Assembly (NCBI GenBank): GCA_018268695.1
Contig: JAFDWD010000006.1
Location: 1-64,000, forward strand
Direction of reading: 5' to 3'
Source of the DNA: Actinomycetota bacterium
GTDB taxonomy: Bacteria > Actinomycetota > Thermoleophilia > Solirubrobacterales > 70-9
DNA: 64,000 nt
Below are positions 1 through 13,100 of the stretch, piece after piece. The stretch's first letter is position 1, and each line of letters begins with the position of its first letter. A program made the position numbers and the translations under genes. The notes beneath the pieces were generated by a model. It had not been told where the DNA came from, did not search any database, and was given only the letters and a program-made list of their open reading frames with translations.

Positions 1-1955
1 ACATCGAATAGCACTACCCCTCGAACGTGCTAATCATCGACGAGCAGACTGTCTCCGACCTCGAGCTATTCGTGAACAGTGAGACCAACAAGACCGCGAA
101 CAGCTTTCTGGAGAACTTCCGGTGTATTACCTGCGGGGGAACTCGTATGCTCCGAGCCAACCTGCTGCAGCCGCTCTGCGATAAGGACGCCATAGAGGAC
201 CGGTTGGACACGGTGTTCTTTCTGCTGAAGAATCCTTCACTCACAGATTTACTGAAGGCAGACATCGCTCGCTTTAAAATGCTCGAGCCCATCGCCGTTA
301 AGTTCATACAACAACCGAAGCCGGACTCGCGTTCCTTGAAGAGCTATATCTACTACATCCTGCTGATGTCGCACTTCATTAGCTCGCTGGACCATCTTCG
401 TTCGAGACTGGAGGCATGGATGACAGAGGCGCAGCCGACTTAGCACCATGGGCGCACCCTCCATCGCTTGATGGAGTGCATCAGCGACCCACGTATAGAC
501 CAAATTCGCCAAGTTATTGTTGAGAACCTTGACACCGAAGTGCTGGCCAGTTTTGAGAATACAAGCCGAAGCACCAAGGACAACTATCTGTTCGTGGTCA
601 GGGAGAGCAAGATCGCTGATGAATAATGCCATATCAGCCGAGTGACTTACTCTCAGACCGTGGAGGACCTGTCAAAGGTGTGGGAAGAATACAAGTCAAA
701 GACACTGATGTCCCTGAAGCTGTGCTCAACTGAAAGGCGAGGCTACTTCCTGAGCTACACCAGCAACCAACCCGAAGAAGACTTGCGGAAGATATCGGAG
801 CTGCTTCACGAAGACATCGTGCACATCAGCTTCCGTGAGAGGCGGATGGTCACCTTCGAAACCACCCGAATAGTGTCGATGAACAATAAGCTACGTATCC
901 ACGAAGACCGCATTCTTCATCAGTCGCAGAGCGTGCTTCTCGAGACTGTTCATGCCATTCAGGAACGGCTTGAGCTGCTGTTCGACATCAGCTACTGGAT
1001 GTCGCTCACCGACATGCTGCTCTCTTTCAGCAATTTCGTCTCCTTTTACACCACTGTTCGATTCTGTCGTCCGATCTTCACGAAAGTCGACATGCTCTCT
1101 TACCGAGGTCTCTCCACCATATGGACGCATTAGCGATTCTTCAGACCCTCAGAAAAGAGCTCGTTCCTGTCGACACAATTGCGTCCCATCACTGTCTACT
1201 ACAAGAACGACCAGTCGGCAGAGTTCTACAATCGCATGATCAGCACGGGGTATCTGGTCATACTCAGTCAGATAGGCTGCCCTGTGCCTGCGGAGGCCTA
1301 CTCCGCCTGTCTTTTCAACATGCTCCTCAGCAAACTCAAGAACAACGTCTCTATCGAAAACGGCCTGAGTCACTTTCAATACGAAGTGGTTGTGCTCAAC
1401 GGGCTTCTCGAAGCGAACGAACCGAACATGCGGGCTCTCGTGCTGATCGATGAGATCCTCAAAGGGACGAATTACGAAGAGGAACTCAGCATAAGCTTGG
1501 GCTTCCTGCGGTATCTCCAGGGAATGCGTGGTTTCGTGATAGCGATGATCAGCGACGAAGAACTCATCAGGCACATCGGCACCAGCTTCGACTACGTCAG
1601 AATCATCAACGCGATTGGCGAGCGTCAGTCGGTGACTTCAGCCTGCGACAAGCTGGGAATCTGCGAGCAGTTCGCAGACATCGTTCGGACCTACGAAGAG
1701 AGGCACAACGAAGCTCAAGAGAGTGGCATCCTTCCCAAGTTCGACCCCTAAGAAAAGTTCATCGACGATGTCGAAATGGAGCTTCTTAAATACTATGAGG
1801 CCAACAATTCGGATGTGGATTTCAGCGAAAGGCAACGCCACCTTGAGTTCATCGCAGAAAAGCTGAAAACGACTCTGAGCGCTCAGATGACGTCTGAGCG
1901 AATCATCAACGAAATCGACTCTTCAAGCCCTGATTTCATGGAGGAAAGCCAATGA
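1..1955 (+). CDS. MSH4: MutS family protein, MSH4-like (5' end missing)
   Basis: The reading frame enters from the left edge (codons start at base 3) and runs about 650 residues to TGA at 1953-1955, crossing TAG/TAA at 9, 441, 624, 1131 and 1749 that must be read as Gln. The N-terminal half looks like the MutS connector/lever region (VLIIDEQTVSDLELF, MLRANLLQPL). The C-terminal half has the ATPase landmarks GCPVPAEAYSA and Walker B LVLIDEILKGT. MSH4 works with MSH5 as a meiotic clamp that stabilises crossover intermediates in the nucleus. The usual Walker A TGPNMxGKST is absent; the aligned stretch reads YYKNDQSAEF, with the lysine lost. MSH4 rather than MSH2/6 is inferred from general resemblance and could be MSH5; membership of the MutS family is firm. 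Confidence 0.8.
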
Positions 1956-1979
1956 TAGTCTGACGGTTAAAGAGAAAGA

Positions 1980-2777
1980 TCATTAGTATGGGCGGTTTGC
2001 AACCGCGAAGTTCTGCAAGTCCTTGGGGAGGTTGACTCGGTATGGGCTGATGTTGCTCTCGGGCTCTGGCTTGGCCTTATGCTTTCTTTTGCGGTTCCGC
2101 TTCACCCTAGTTTCTAAGTCGAACATGGGCTTAGCACGAGTCATCTTATTGATGGGGCTGTTTAGTCCCGGCTCGAAGTACTCAAACTCCTCCTATTCCT
2201 ACTCTTTCATTGAACGCCGATCAGCTTGTTGATGTTGATCGATGTTGTGTTCCTCTAGAGGTTCGCCTCCTTCGGAGTTCTATTGGATCAACATGACTAG
2301 ATTGGTAGGTTGTTATTGTCCATTCGACTTCAGCGGTTGACTGTATCGACCCTTCGACCGCAGAGTATCTTCTGGGTCAGGAGTGCTCACTGACGTCAGC
2401 ACGTTCTGCGGGCTGTTGAGAACATTCTTGTCCATTTTGATTGTGCTCAGATTTTCATCGACATCCGCAACAAACGGATACAACTCAGGTAGGTTTTGTT
2501 CTTATCTTGTCCTCTTAGTGTCGGAGACCAGTAATTATTTGTAGCCGGGCTCGACACTCCTCCTAGATGTCACTGTCTGCAAAGTCTTAAGGAACTCTTC
2601 ATTATCTCCGACTTCACTGCCTGTGTTTAATTCCACAAGCCTGTTCTTTCTGTTTTGGAGGTACAGAGGGTAGTCGTTTTAGACGGGTTCAGCCTCTTGC
2701 TCCTTTTACTTTTCTTCCTTGTCTTCGAAACACTGACAAATTTGACTGATCACTCGCAGCACCAATATCATATGCAT
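1980..2777 (-). CDS. hypothetical Gln/Glu-rich protein
   Basis: A 265-residue minus-strand frame visible only with TAA/TAG as Gln. It ends at TGA (complement of 1980-1982), and the ATG chosen at 2777 is followed by MHMILVLRVISQ and then a charged, low-complexity chain. Features: an acidic stretch FEDKEEKQKEQEAEP, clusters such as KEQEQEEFEYFEPG, and a strongly basic segment RVKRNRKRKHKAKP close to the C-terminus that could be a nuclear localisation signal. No domain is recognised. It is head-to-head with the RCC1-kinase gene (ATG at 2878) across 100 nt and tail-to-tail with MSH4, 24 nt from its stop. A 21-nt GT-AG stretch inside the first exon could be a frame-neutral intron. The frame is credible because it stays open for the whole gap between two real genes and has protein-like composition. 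Confidence 0.6.
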
Positions 2778-2877
2778 TACAACTGAATCAATTGGGCAAG
2801 TCGAGCGAGAATTACAATCAACATCCAACAGCAATGACTTTACGAATATCCAAGTATCGTTATAATGCGAAATAGGC

Positions 2878-5212
2878 ATGACCGACAATAGCGACAGCAA
2901 ACGACCGGGCACCATAGTCAAGCCAACTGGCATGATCTCCTCGAAGGTCATAGAGAGCCGGTCCAAAAGCTATTCCGATCTCAGCAGCAAGCAACACCTT
3001 AAGAGTCACATCGAGGAAGAGAGCTGCAGTCAAGAAGGGTTCTACGCTGTCGGTTGGGGTCGGAACCGATTCAATGAGTATCCGCAGGCAGATTGGAACA
3101 TCCCCGTCGTTGAAGTTGCGTGTGGAGAAAAGCATAGTGTACTGCTTACGAATCGCTTCGAATTGTTTGCCTGCGGGGACAACCAGCATGGACAGTTAGG
3201 ACTGCCAACCAGCACGTACGCATGCACATCCTAGCCGATTCAAATAATGAAGGACAAGTCGTTGGCGACAGTCTTTTGCGGGCCTTATCAAACCTTTGTG
3301 CAAACCAGCAAAGGAGAGATCTACGGCATGGGACTCAACAATCGTGGGCAGCTTGGAATAGGCAACACAACGGATCAGAAATCTGGACCAGTTCTTCTTC
3401 ATGCGTTCTCCATTTCCAAGAAGATCAACAGATAGGTGAGTCGGGGGAGGATCGTCACAACCAACCAAGGCATTCTGACTGACAGACATCCCTCCAACGA
3501 CAACCCGACTCTGAGATAGCACACGCCTGAAAAGCGATATCGGTTCTTTGAAGCAGACGATGAAAAGAAGTCGCTGCTCGACCACAACGATTATGTGAAG
3601 CAGATTGCGTGTGGACCATTCCATACGCTGGTGCTTACTGGCAAGGGGAGGATCTTCAGTAGTGGAGTTGTGCTGCTTGGTTCGTAGCCTTCAGCAAGCA
3701 AATACGTCACGGAGTTTCAATAAATAAAGCTGCTGTTTGCTGGGACAATCGAACAGATCAGTGCATGCCTGGCAGCTTGTGCTGCACGGACAAGCGAAGG
3801 TCGCGTTTACGTCTGGGGCGTGATTGGCAACAACATCATCAACGAGCCATTCCAGATTGATCTGAAAGGAGTTATTGATGTGAGCATCGGAGGATAGTAT
3901 CAGTGCTTGCTCACTGCCAAGGGAGAAGTCTTTCAGCTGTACGCCAACGATACTGAAGGCAAAATCAGATGCAATAAGGTTGAAGACCTTCCTCACGTGA
4001 GATCAATTCGATGCGGCATGGATTTTGCCCTTGCATTAGCCACCTAAAGCAAACAGGTCTACGCATGGGGACGGAACAAATATGGCCAAGTTACTGACTC
4101 CAAACCGTCCCAATCGATATCAACTGTGCCTGTCCTCTGTCGTACTCAAGAAGTAAGTAAGATCGCGTGTGGAAGCTACTACACCGTCTGCCTCGGCAAG
4201 AAGCCAGCTGGAAAAGAGACCTCTTTCAATGAGGTATCGTATAGTCGTAAGGAATCGACCGAATAGCAGAAGCCATAAGAAAACTCTTCTGAAAAGACCC
4301 GCAAGCAACAAAAGCGATCAGTTCGGACACAGACCGATCCAATGTCCAAGTTCGAGATGTCGCACAACGTAGCTCCCAGAACCTTCTCAACGACTTTGGA
4401 GATTCCGTTTTCTGAGATCATCCTCGAAAAGCAGATTTCGGAGGGTGGTTACGGCATCATTTATAAGGGCAAGTGGCGAGAGACCATCGTGGCAGTCAAG
4501 CTGTTTAAGATCGACACTTCGTAGTCTTCAGTGAAGGACTTCCTCAGCGAATGTCACGCGATGGAGGCCCTGCGCCACCCAAATATCGTGCTGTTCTTGG
4601 GAGCTTGCACAAAACCACCAAACTTCGCTATAGTACTCGAGTACTGCTCTAAAGGAACGTTATGGTCGTTGTTGCAATCCAGCGTCGAACTCAGCTGGGA
4701 AGACAGGAGACGATTCGCTTTGGACACTGCAAGAGGCATGAACTATCTGCACGCCTGTTAAGTTCCCATCCTCCACCGCGATCTGAAAAGCCTAAATCTG
4801 CTACTTGATGAGAGCTACAGGGTCAAGCTGGCTGATTTTGGTTGGACGAAGGGCCTCGAAAACTACATGACAGAGAAGATAGGTACTTACCAATGGATGG
4901 CACCGGAAGTCATCTCCGGCCAGAAGTACACAGAGAAGGCCGACGTGTTCAGCTTCGGGATCATCCTCTGGTAGATAGCGTCACGAGAGCCACCATACCG
5001 CAGTACTGTATTTACTTAAAATAGACGTAAGCGGAATTCAAGTTTCAATCGAAGTGGCCAACAATCACCTGCGTCCACCGATCCCAAAGAAGACTCCCGA
5101 AGCGTTCGCACGCCTGATGAAAAAATGCTGGGACCGCAATCCCGAAGCTCGGCCTTCCTTCAAGTAGGCGATCCGCGAATTGGAGAATATGAAACTTGTG
5201 GAGGGGAAGTGA
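2878..5212 (+). CDS. RCC1-repeat / RAF-like protein kinase fusion
   Basis: About 770 residues. Residues ~50-440 carry RCC1-type beta-propeller repeats (CGDNQHGQLGLP, GMGLNNRGQLGIGN, WGRNKYGQV, each near a VACG/IACG motif). Residues ~505-765 form a tyrosine-kinase-like (RAF/MAP3K type) kinase domain: glycine loop SEGGYGIIYKG, VAVKLFK lysine, HRDLKSLNLLLD catalytic loop, DFG as LADFGW, APEV and WDRNPEARPSF. All catalytic residues are present. One 22-nt intron at 5003-5024 (phase 1) is needed to join REPPYR to SGIQVSIEVANN. RCC1 plus kinase recalls NEK8/NEK9, but there the kinase comes first and is NEK-type; here the order is reversed and the kinase is TKL. The propeller may be a regulatory or docking module. 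TAG/TAA are used as Gln at many sites. Stop TGA 5210-5212. Confidence 0.85.
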
Positions 5213-5266
5213 CGCCAATGACTATGCTTTTTATGGCCTGGGCTTAGATACTTATTATTGTTATTC

Positions 5267-7086
5267 ATGCTGTCGAACGTAGTCAGACGAGGCTTCGCCA
5301 GCTTCAATATCCTCAACTCCATCAAGAACTTCAAGAACGCTCTGAAGGCACCGATCAAGCACATCAAGGCCACCACCGAGGCCGGCGGCCAGAACTTCTC
5401 GCCTCAGACAAACACCACGGAGGAGGCCTTTGACGAAGTGTCGCAGGAATGGCAGGTAATTGGACTTGCTATGGTAGACATTTGTGGCTAGCAACCCCTA
5501 TGACCTCCAGACGTTCAACTACCTGGAGAATGCACAGCTAATGAACTTCGGTACGGTTGACAACCCGTTGGTGATCTTCACCGCGGATGCGCCTTTCCGC
5601 TTCGTCAACTGCACGGGCCCGCAGAACGAAGACGACTACGAAGGACACGAGCCCATGTGGATTATGCTGAGGTAAGGTCCTCTCCAGCGCTGCGGTGTCT
5701 GCGGACAGGTCTTCAAGCTGGTGCGACTCCGCAACGAACACTCGGCTGAGATGGACTACTACATTCCGAACTTCCACCCGTACGAGTACCAGGATATGGG
5801 CGAACAGGACATCATTACGCTGCTTTCCCTGCAGAAGATGAACACTCACTACGAGTACACCTACCACGAAGTGCCGGAGAACGTCTACTACTCGATGATC
5901 AACCCCGACGAACACGACAGGATGCTGGTGGACCCGGCCTACAGAATGCACAAACTCACCCTCGCGGAGGATAAGGTGAAGGTGCTCGAGTACGCCATGA
6001 AGCAGATCGAGTTGGAAGCCGAGCGCAACCATTCCGTGAGGGAACCCATCGGCAAGGTCGACTACGAGAATCTCCTTGACGTAGAGGTGGCCATCAAGAA
6101 GCTGGATCGCAACTTCCGCAAGGTGGCGAAGTTCCAGTCGAGAAAGTTTGTGGACCCCGTGAACCACGCTCGTCGCGAGAAGCGCATGCGCTAGCGTGAG
6201 GAAGAGCGCAACGACGGCCAATACACCCTCTTCACGGGAACCCTCACTGAGGAGGAACAGCTGTACCGCGACTACTTCGAAACCGACCTGCAGAACTACC
6301 CCGAGGACGAGCAAGTTGAGGAGAGCCTCGACAGGGAAGAGCTGCTGGGTAAGGCACGCTTCAACCTCAACCGCTTCGATTTCCAGGAATACTACGTAGC
6401 TGGTGCTGAAGACGACCAGAGTTCCTTCATCGAGAAGAAGATCTTTAAGTTTAAGTATCGCCGGGCTCTGGACACCCGCGAAGACTATAATCGCCGCAAC
6501 CAGCGCATGATTGAAAAACAGAGACAGCGCTTCCTTGAAAACGATACCGCCAAGCTTATTGAGGCTTACATCAGCGATCCCGAGACCCACACCAAGGCAT
6601 ACCTAGAAATGGTTCAGGAGGAGTCTGCCAACCTCTACCGCGACTACTTCGAGTCCTAACAGGAGGAAGACACTGCACTCAAAAGTCTTGTCGAGGCGAA
6701 TCCTGCGCTGCTGGTGCCCATCTTCGAAAACCACCAACTCCAAAAGCGCGACCGTTCCGACTACTTCTCCAGTAAGCATCGATTGTAATGCAGTTCCCAA
6801 GGGCGAATGGGACAATACCAAGGGCTGGTGGGCCAACACCATTGACTCCTGGAGCGAGGTGGGCAGCATCTTGCCGCAAGCATTGGAAGCAGTCTCCAAA
6901 TCCAATACGATAAACATTTCAAAAGATGTCAGGGCAACTTCAGCCAAAGAGATCGATGAGGCTAAGAACTAGTTAGCAGCGGATGAGGGCGAAGATGTCG
7001 AAATCGAATTCGTTTCGGAAGAAGAAGAAGAGGCCGCCGACGCCGACGAAGAAGACCAAAACAATACGGAATAACCGAAGAAATGA
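5267..7086 (+). CDS. COX5B: cytochrome c oxidase subunit Vb-like, long ciliate form
   Basis: A 591-residue protein in three exons; introns 5456-5477 and 6772-6793, both 22 nt. The N-terminus, MLSNVVRRGFASFNI, is a typical mitochondrial presequence. The COX5B core follows: FGTVDNPLVIF, a Cys in FVNCTG, PMWIMLRQGPLQRCGVCGQ and VFKLV. The CxxC and upstream Cys match the zinc site of this nuclear-encoded complex IV subunit of the inner membrane. Subunit Vb is about 100 residues in animals; here roughly 400 further charged, Tyr-rich residues follow, ending in an acidic tail with runs of Glu/Asp. Such extension agrees with the enlarged oxidase subunits known in ciliates. The gene is convergent with the USP gene, 32 nt away. 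Start chosen at the first ATG before the presequence; a TTATTATTGTTATT tract lies just upstream. Confidence 0.85.
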
Positions 7087-7118
7087 CATTCTCATGTACG
7101 AGCAGGAACGAAACTGTG

Positions 7119-10100
7119 TCAAATGGAGCCTCCGATGTCGTATTGGTCCTAGCGGTCGCCGGCATACCATCGCAGCGAACCATCCACGCAGATGCGGTAA
7201 AGCATGCCCGCTCGGCCCACTATCCGCACTTTCTGTGGCTTGCGGCTGCTGAATGCGAAGCGGTACAGCGGTTGATTGGTGGGGTCGAATGGCAAGGTCA
7301 GATCGCGATCGATGAGCTCGTCGTCAGAGCCGAGGTTGACTGTAGGTTCCACGTTAGCGAGAGTAGGATCTTTTTCGCCCTGTTCTTTTTCTTTGTCCTT
7401 AGGCTTGTCCTATTTTGACGGATCCTTTTGTTTCTTCGCTATAGCGTCGAACTGTCTTTGACGTACGTCTCGCTTGTCCTCGTAGTAGGAGGATGACTCG
7501 GGTAGACTGCCAGAAATTTTGTTCTTGTATGCCTTCCACTGAATATATGAATAAATTACGTCTTAGTTGTAAACAAGCTTGCTCGCACTGCCGCTCTTAT
7601 AGATCCAGAGGTCAATCAGACGCAGGTACCTCCCACCGCCATTGATGTCGACTTCGAGCTTGCGCAGGATCTCAGCTTTGTAGACAGGATTCTTTTGGCA
7701 CATCTGAGCTAACTATCTTATTACCTTAATCATGAAGCAGAAAAGGTTGTCGAAGGGGTAGTAGGTGGACTGGCAGGCCTCCATCAGGTCCAGCTGCTTC
7801 TGGACAATCTGTTCAATGCGCTGCGCTTGCATCGCGTCGCTGATCTCTGCGACCTCGCCCATCCAAGCGAGATAATTGCGAATGTCGCGGTCATCACCAT
7901 TGAGCATCTTACTTCCCCAACGGTTGATTGCCTTCTGGGTCTACTCCTCGTTGAATTTTTTCAGCTTCTTCGCAGCGAGTTTCGCCAGCATCCGCTTGGC
8001 AGCCTTGTCAAAGGTCTGTGACTGCACGAGTTCTAGATCCTCAATAGTTACTGTCTCCTCGAAGTTGACGAGCGATTCGATCAGCCCAAGAAGACAAGGA
8101 CTCGACCTGAAATAGCGGTCCTTTTCCTTTTCCTCGACTACAGTTCCGAACTATGAGACTTGATTGGCAGGCTGAGGAAGGTCTTCGAACTTGGTGGTGT
8201 CGTTGGTGAGGATGGCCAGCACCCTCTGAGGATAGAGAAGTGCCTCAAGGAACTTCTTCTAGCGAGGCCTTTGACTAATCTACACAAAGATTCTTGCGAT
8301 TGGTGTCACGTGCTTTCTGTCGTTGGGATTGAGGATAAAGTTGAGTAGAGATAGGATGATATCGTCGGGGACAGTGTCTACCTGCGTAATAGCAATGCGC
8401 GCCAGTCCAGCCGTAATGTAACGTACTTCCTTATTGGATTCGATGAGGAACTCACGCACGAAAGGTTTGGTCAGCTGCGAGACGTACCATTCCGAGAGGG
8501 CTTTGTTGTCCCTCAGCAGTTCCTCGATTCGCTGACAGAACGGCACCACAAAATCGTCTTTGTCCCTAGCGCGAAGCAATACCGTGTGCAGGTACAGCAT
8601 CACCATCTTGCAGACGCTTAAGGAAGGTGCCTCTTGCTGCAGCACGTGCAACAAAAAATTCATGAAGGCCGGATCGAACACGATGTTGATGAATTCAAAG
8701 CTGCTGTTGTCTTGCAGAGCCAGCTCTTTAATGGGCCGGTCACTGCCTTCCATCCTGTTCAGGTCCAGCATCGTCTTAATTGGCCGCTTGAGATGGTCAT
8801 ACGTGGCCTCCCGTTCGTAAAACAGCAGGTATGCATTCCTACACTTCTCTGATTTCATGGGTTCGCCGTACTCGCTACTTCCGAAACTTTCACTACCGCC
8901 AAACGTCTCTTCAGCAAGGTCTTGCGGGTTGAAGCTGTTGATAGCCTCGTCATTGAACTCCCACCACTGTTGCTTTGGGTCCTTGATGTAGCTATAATAG
9001 TGACCAGCCTCCGACGAGCCGTAGTGCACCACCACGCCCCTGAGCTTGAACTAGTAGTAGTTGTCGGGCATGTACTGCGGTTTGGCGGCAAGATGCTCGG
9101 CTGTGAACTTGCGCATATCTAGCTCCGTCGGAAACGAGCAGTAGTCGTTGACCTTAATCTTCTTCATCGAATCGTAGTTGAATTCGAAGCGCTTAAGCAC
9201 GACGATCAGGATGTTAGGTAGGTGCTTGATGCACAGCCGCTTCAGTGTTCGGACCTTCTTGCGGCAGGTTTAGCAGTAGTAGGCATTGTCCCCATCCAGG
9301 ATCTATCCCTCGATGAAGCCCTTCAGTGCTTCGTCCAAGGACGATTTGTTCTTGATGTTGACGCCCAGCGACATGAACTGTTCCTCGCGCTCGCTTGAGT
9401 GTGGGCAACCCTCGCAGACCAGCTGGTTCGATAGCGTGCCTCGAAACACATCGTCGATGATTTCGGGCGTCTTGGTAACCTTTAGCAAGTTCTCCAGCTT
9501 TTCCAGAAAGGCATTGAAGAACTCATCGGCATCGCTCTGTACGTTGACGTCGATGGGCTTGCCCTAGAAGTCGCGGAAGGCCTAACAGAATTCCCTTGGG
9601 TTGTACGAGCCTTTGTTGCTGTACCGTAGGAACGACAAAATCTTCTGCAGTTGATACATCTCGTTGTCTTTAAGGACTGGGTTGTAGGCCGTGCAGTCCA
9701 GCTTCATTATGGCGTCGCGGAAGGGCTCGATCATGTAGAACTGCTGCAGTAGACAGTTGATGTAGCAGGTGGCCCGCAGGTTCTTGAGTCCGCAGAAGGC
9801 CTTCCTTTCCTGCCTTTCAACTTCGAGCATCCAGTCAAGGGCTGACAGCTTCCTCCAAGGAGCCTTCTGTAGCTTTGGCACCAACATTCTCTCAAGGGCT
9901 TCGGTGCTGTTCGGCAGCTCCTTGAACAGTAATTCGAGCAGTCGGTACAGCTCGACAGTGTTCTTGTGAGACTGAATGTGACTGGCTGATGTTTAGCTCT
10001 CGTGGAAGAGATACTAACGGACTAACAGGTTCACAAGATCGGCATCTTCCTGTTTCTGTTCGGGTGTGATAGCTGGGAACTTCTTAAGCAAGAAGGACTT

Positions 10101-13100
10101 GCACCTAAAGGCACCATAAAGAATGCAGTTGAAGTCTTTCTCGCACGTTTCCTTCAATCCAACTTTGAACACCCGCGTCGGGAACTCTTTGAGTGCTGTC
10201 AAAGATTCTGTGCTGAGGCTGCCAAACTAATCATCCGTAAGCTTTTCGAGGCAGCCAATCAGGAGCATAAAGTATTGTTCGCACTTTGGGTGAGCTTGCA
10301 AGTACTCGAGATTCAAGGACCTGCTGATCATGGACTGCACAATTTTCACACGTTCATCAGAAGGCGTGTACTCCACGAACAGTTAAGTGAAGTTCATGAT
10401 GAACAGCTCGTTTTCGTGTTCTTCTCGTTAGAAGCAGCCCTGCTCGACCAACGCTTCGATTTGTGCGCTATTGGCATAGAATATCGACGAAAGTTCAGGC
10501 TTGAGGTGCATAAGCTTCAGTAACAGCCGTAGAATCTGGTTGGTTAGCATAATACTTGGCGGAGCCGGCATCCACAGGTACTCCATTAGTCGTTTAAAAA
10601 TCTGATCGGACTTGAGATGAAGTAGCACATCTTCAGCTTTCGTGCCAGAACTGTTGAGGCAGTCGAAGAAGGTAGAGAGAGTAATACAGACACACTTGGT
10701 GAGATCGATGCTCGAAAAGTCTTTCTTCTGGAAGGAGAGAAGTCGGTGCGAGAGCTCGTCAAATCCACCTGTTGCCTTGAAGGCAGCGACCCACATTGGG
10801 TTGGCGATCAGCTCGGATAGCATCTTCAGCTTGTAGCTGAGCTTCTTTAGGCTGGGTTCCTCAAAGAAGACCTTCCACTTCTGGCTGTCGTATTCCACCG
10901 AGATGTTCTGCAGCCTGTCGAAGATGTTTCGGTTCTTCGGGAGAAGTTCTAGCACCTCCCATATCTCCTGCTCGCTGGCTGGGTCGCTGAGCATGTCCAC
11001 CAGAAGCGTGTAGATTCGTTCGTTGCACGAGATGTCTTCCTTGAACTGTTCTAGGGCTGCGAGGTGTGGATGTCGGCCCTTCGCCTCTACGATTTTGATT
11101 GTGGGCCCACGCATGGCAAGCTCAATGGCATTAACTGAGAAGTCTTCTTCCTCGATGAAGCTCACTTCCCTCCTGTTGGAGCAAACCTCCATCGAAAAGT
11201 TCATGGTTGGGTCGATGCCAAACTCCTTGATGATGAGCTTGCGCAGTTTGAAGATGCTGCTGTTCCTCGGCAGTCGGATGAACTTGTCCTTCCCTTCGTA
11301 GCGCACCTCGATGTCAATGTTGGAAAACTGCGTCACGTTCTCTCTAATCATCTTGCCTTCGACCTCCCGCAGAAATTCGTGGATCGTGGGCAGCATTGTA
11401 TTGCGGTTCTTCGGTAGGAGATCCAGGAGTCTCTCGAGCATTCCGCTCCAGAGCTTAACCTTCTTTTGTAGGTTGGTGTAGTCCTTTAGACGCAGGTTGA
11501 GCTATACGTAACGCTTCTTGGCTTTGTTGAGAACGATAGACGTGGCCTTGCCGAACTTGTTTGCGAGCAGCAGATTTTCGTAAAACTGGATGCCCATAAG
11601 TGGATGGTTCAGAAGGCGGATCGTGTTCTTGTCGTTAAGTTCGAGGTTTTTGAGTTCGGTATGCATCGCCAGGAACAGCTCGTCGACTGTGTCAAAGACT
11701 TGTGGAGAGATCTCAAAGTAGTTGTTCATGAATTCGCCCATCAAGAATACCTCCGTGAAGAGCTCTCGGATTAGCTGCAGTGGCAAGCGCTTCAACGTCT
11801 TTTTCTTGAACTCTTTGTCCTCAATATGCAGTGGCTTTCGTAGAAAGTTCAGTAGCTCGATTTGGTTGTCGTTCACCCGCCATATGCTCTTCAGGTTTTC
11901 AACCTTCAGACCCTGCTTGAGGCTGCTGTTGTATTCTTCGAGGAATTCAAAGAAGTATGAAATGCACTGCTGCTACGGAACCTTTGGAAACACACTCTTT
12001 CGCAGGCTTGATGAAGCCACCTTCAATATCTCGTATTTCTTGTCGAGCCTTTGTACGACGTCGTTTCTGCCTTCGCCGATCAGCATAGGAGTCTCCACAC
12101 TATACGATTTCAGGATGTTAAGCATGAGCTTCAGAGACTGACCCAGACTTTTGTCTATTGTAATTTCAACGCATACTCTTTTTGATGTTGTCAAGGCAAA
12201 GACCTAAATAGGTATCCCTCAGACCCTTAAACGACTCTTGCGCAAAGATTGTTTTTAAAGCTTCTTGTGCTGCGGGAACAAGGACCGGATCGAGCGCTCC
12301 ATCATCTTGCATTTATCTCCAAAAGACATTTACGCCGTAGTAATCGTACTTTGAAGAGCATTTCTTTCGACGAATAAGCCCGAAGAAGGTGGACTGCTTG
12401 GAGAGGTTTTCAATTGCCTTGATTGTAAAGTCCTTCAGAAGACCAATTGTGAGCTAATTGAGACGCAGCTTAATCATCTATCCGAAGATGTGGTCGAGAC
12501 TGTCTGTAGAGGCAAAGGTGGCCAATTCTGCGAGAACTCCATATATCGCGATGATTTCGGACTCGTGCCTGTTCTCAGCAAGCCTATATTAACTCTACAG
12601 TACTTGAATATCTGTGACAGATGGGCGTTGGTTAGGTACTTCTTTTAGCTGAGTATTTTGAGCATGGGAACAGACCGTTTGAAGATTTCCGAGTTGAAGT
12701 TGCGAGGGTCAATAATCGCTTCGAGAAAACCGCTCGACTTGAGGATCTCCTGAAGCTTTTCTTCAGTGATGAACCGGAAGAGACGGCTTTCCTTGGAGTT
12801 GATGCGATCGATGTAGGACTTTAATTCATTGATACCCCTCAATCTCGAATCGAAGCTGCTGTTGCCGATTGCCAACTGTACTGAATATTCGATAACAGTG
12901 ATTTCTGTTTCTTCTTTGGGGAAGAACTCAAGGTACAGTGGGATCAGCTTGTAGACTTCGTTGTAATCTTTTAGTTCGAGGGTAGGCAGCTGAATACCCA
13001 TTGTACTCTTGCTGAGACGGGAGAGTAGCAGCAAACACGACCCCCGAATAGAACACGGAAACCCTTTTCCGCTGGCATCCTTATAATTGAATATCTTCTT

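Noticed and set aside
1960..2700. Apparently empty 700-nt intergenic region
   Set aside because: Under the variant code it is filled by a continuous minus-strand ORF ending in TGA.
5538..6590. 350-residue minus-strand ORF
   Set aside because: Antisense shadow of the COX5B-like gene; hydrophobic Val/Leu-rich pattern is the complement of Glu/Asp/Lys codons.
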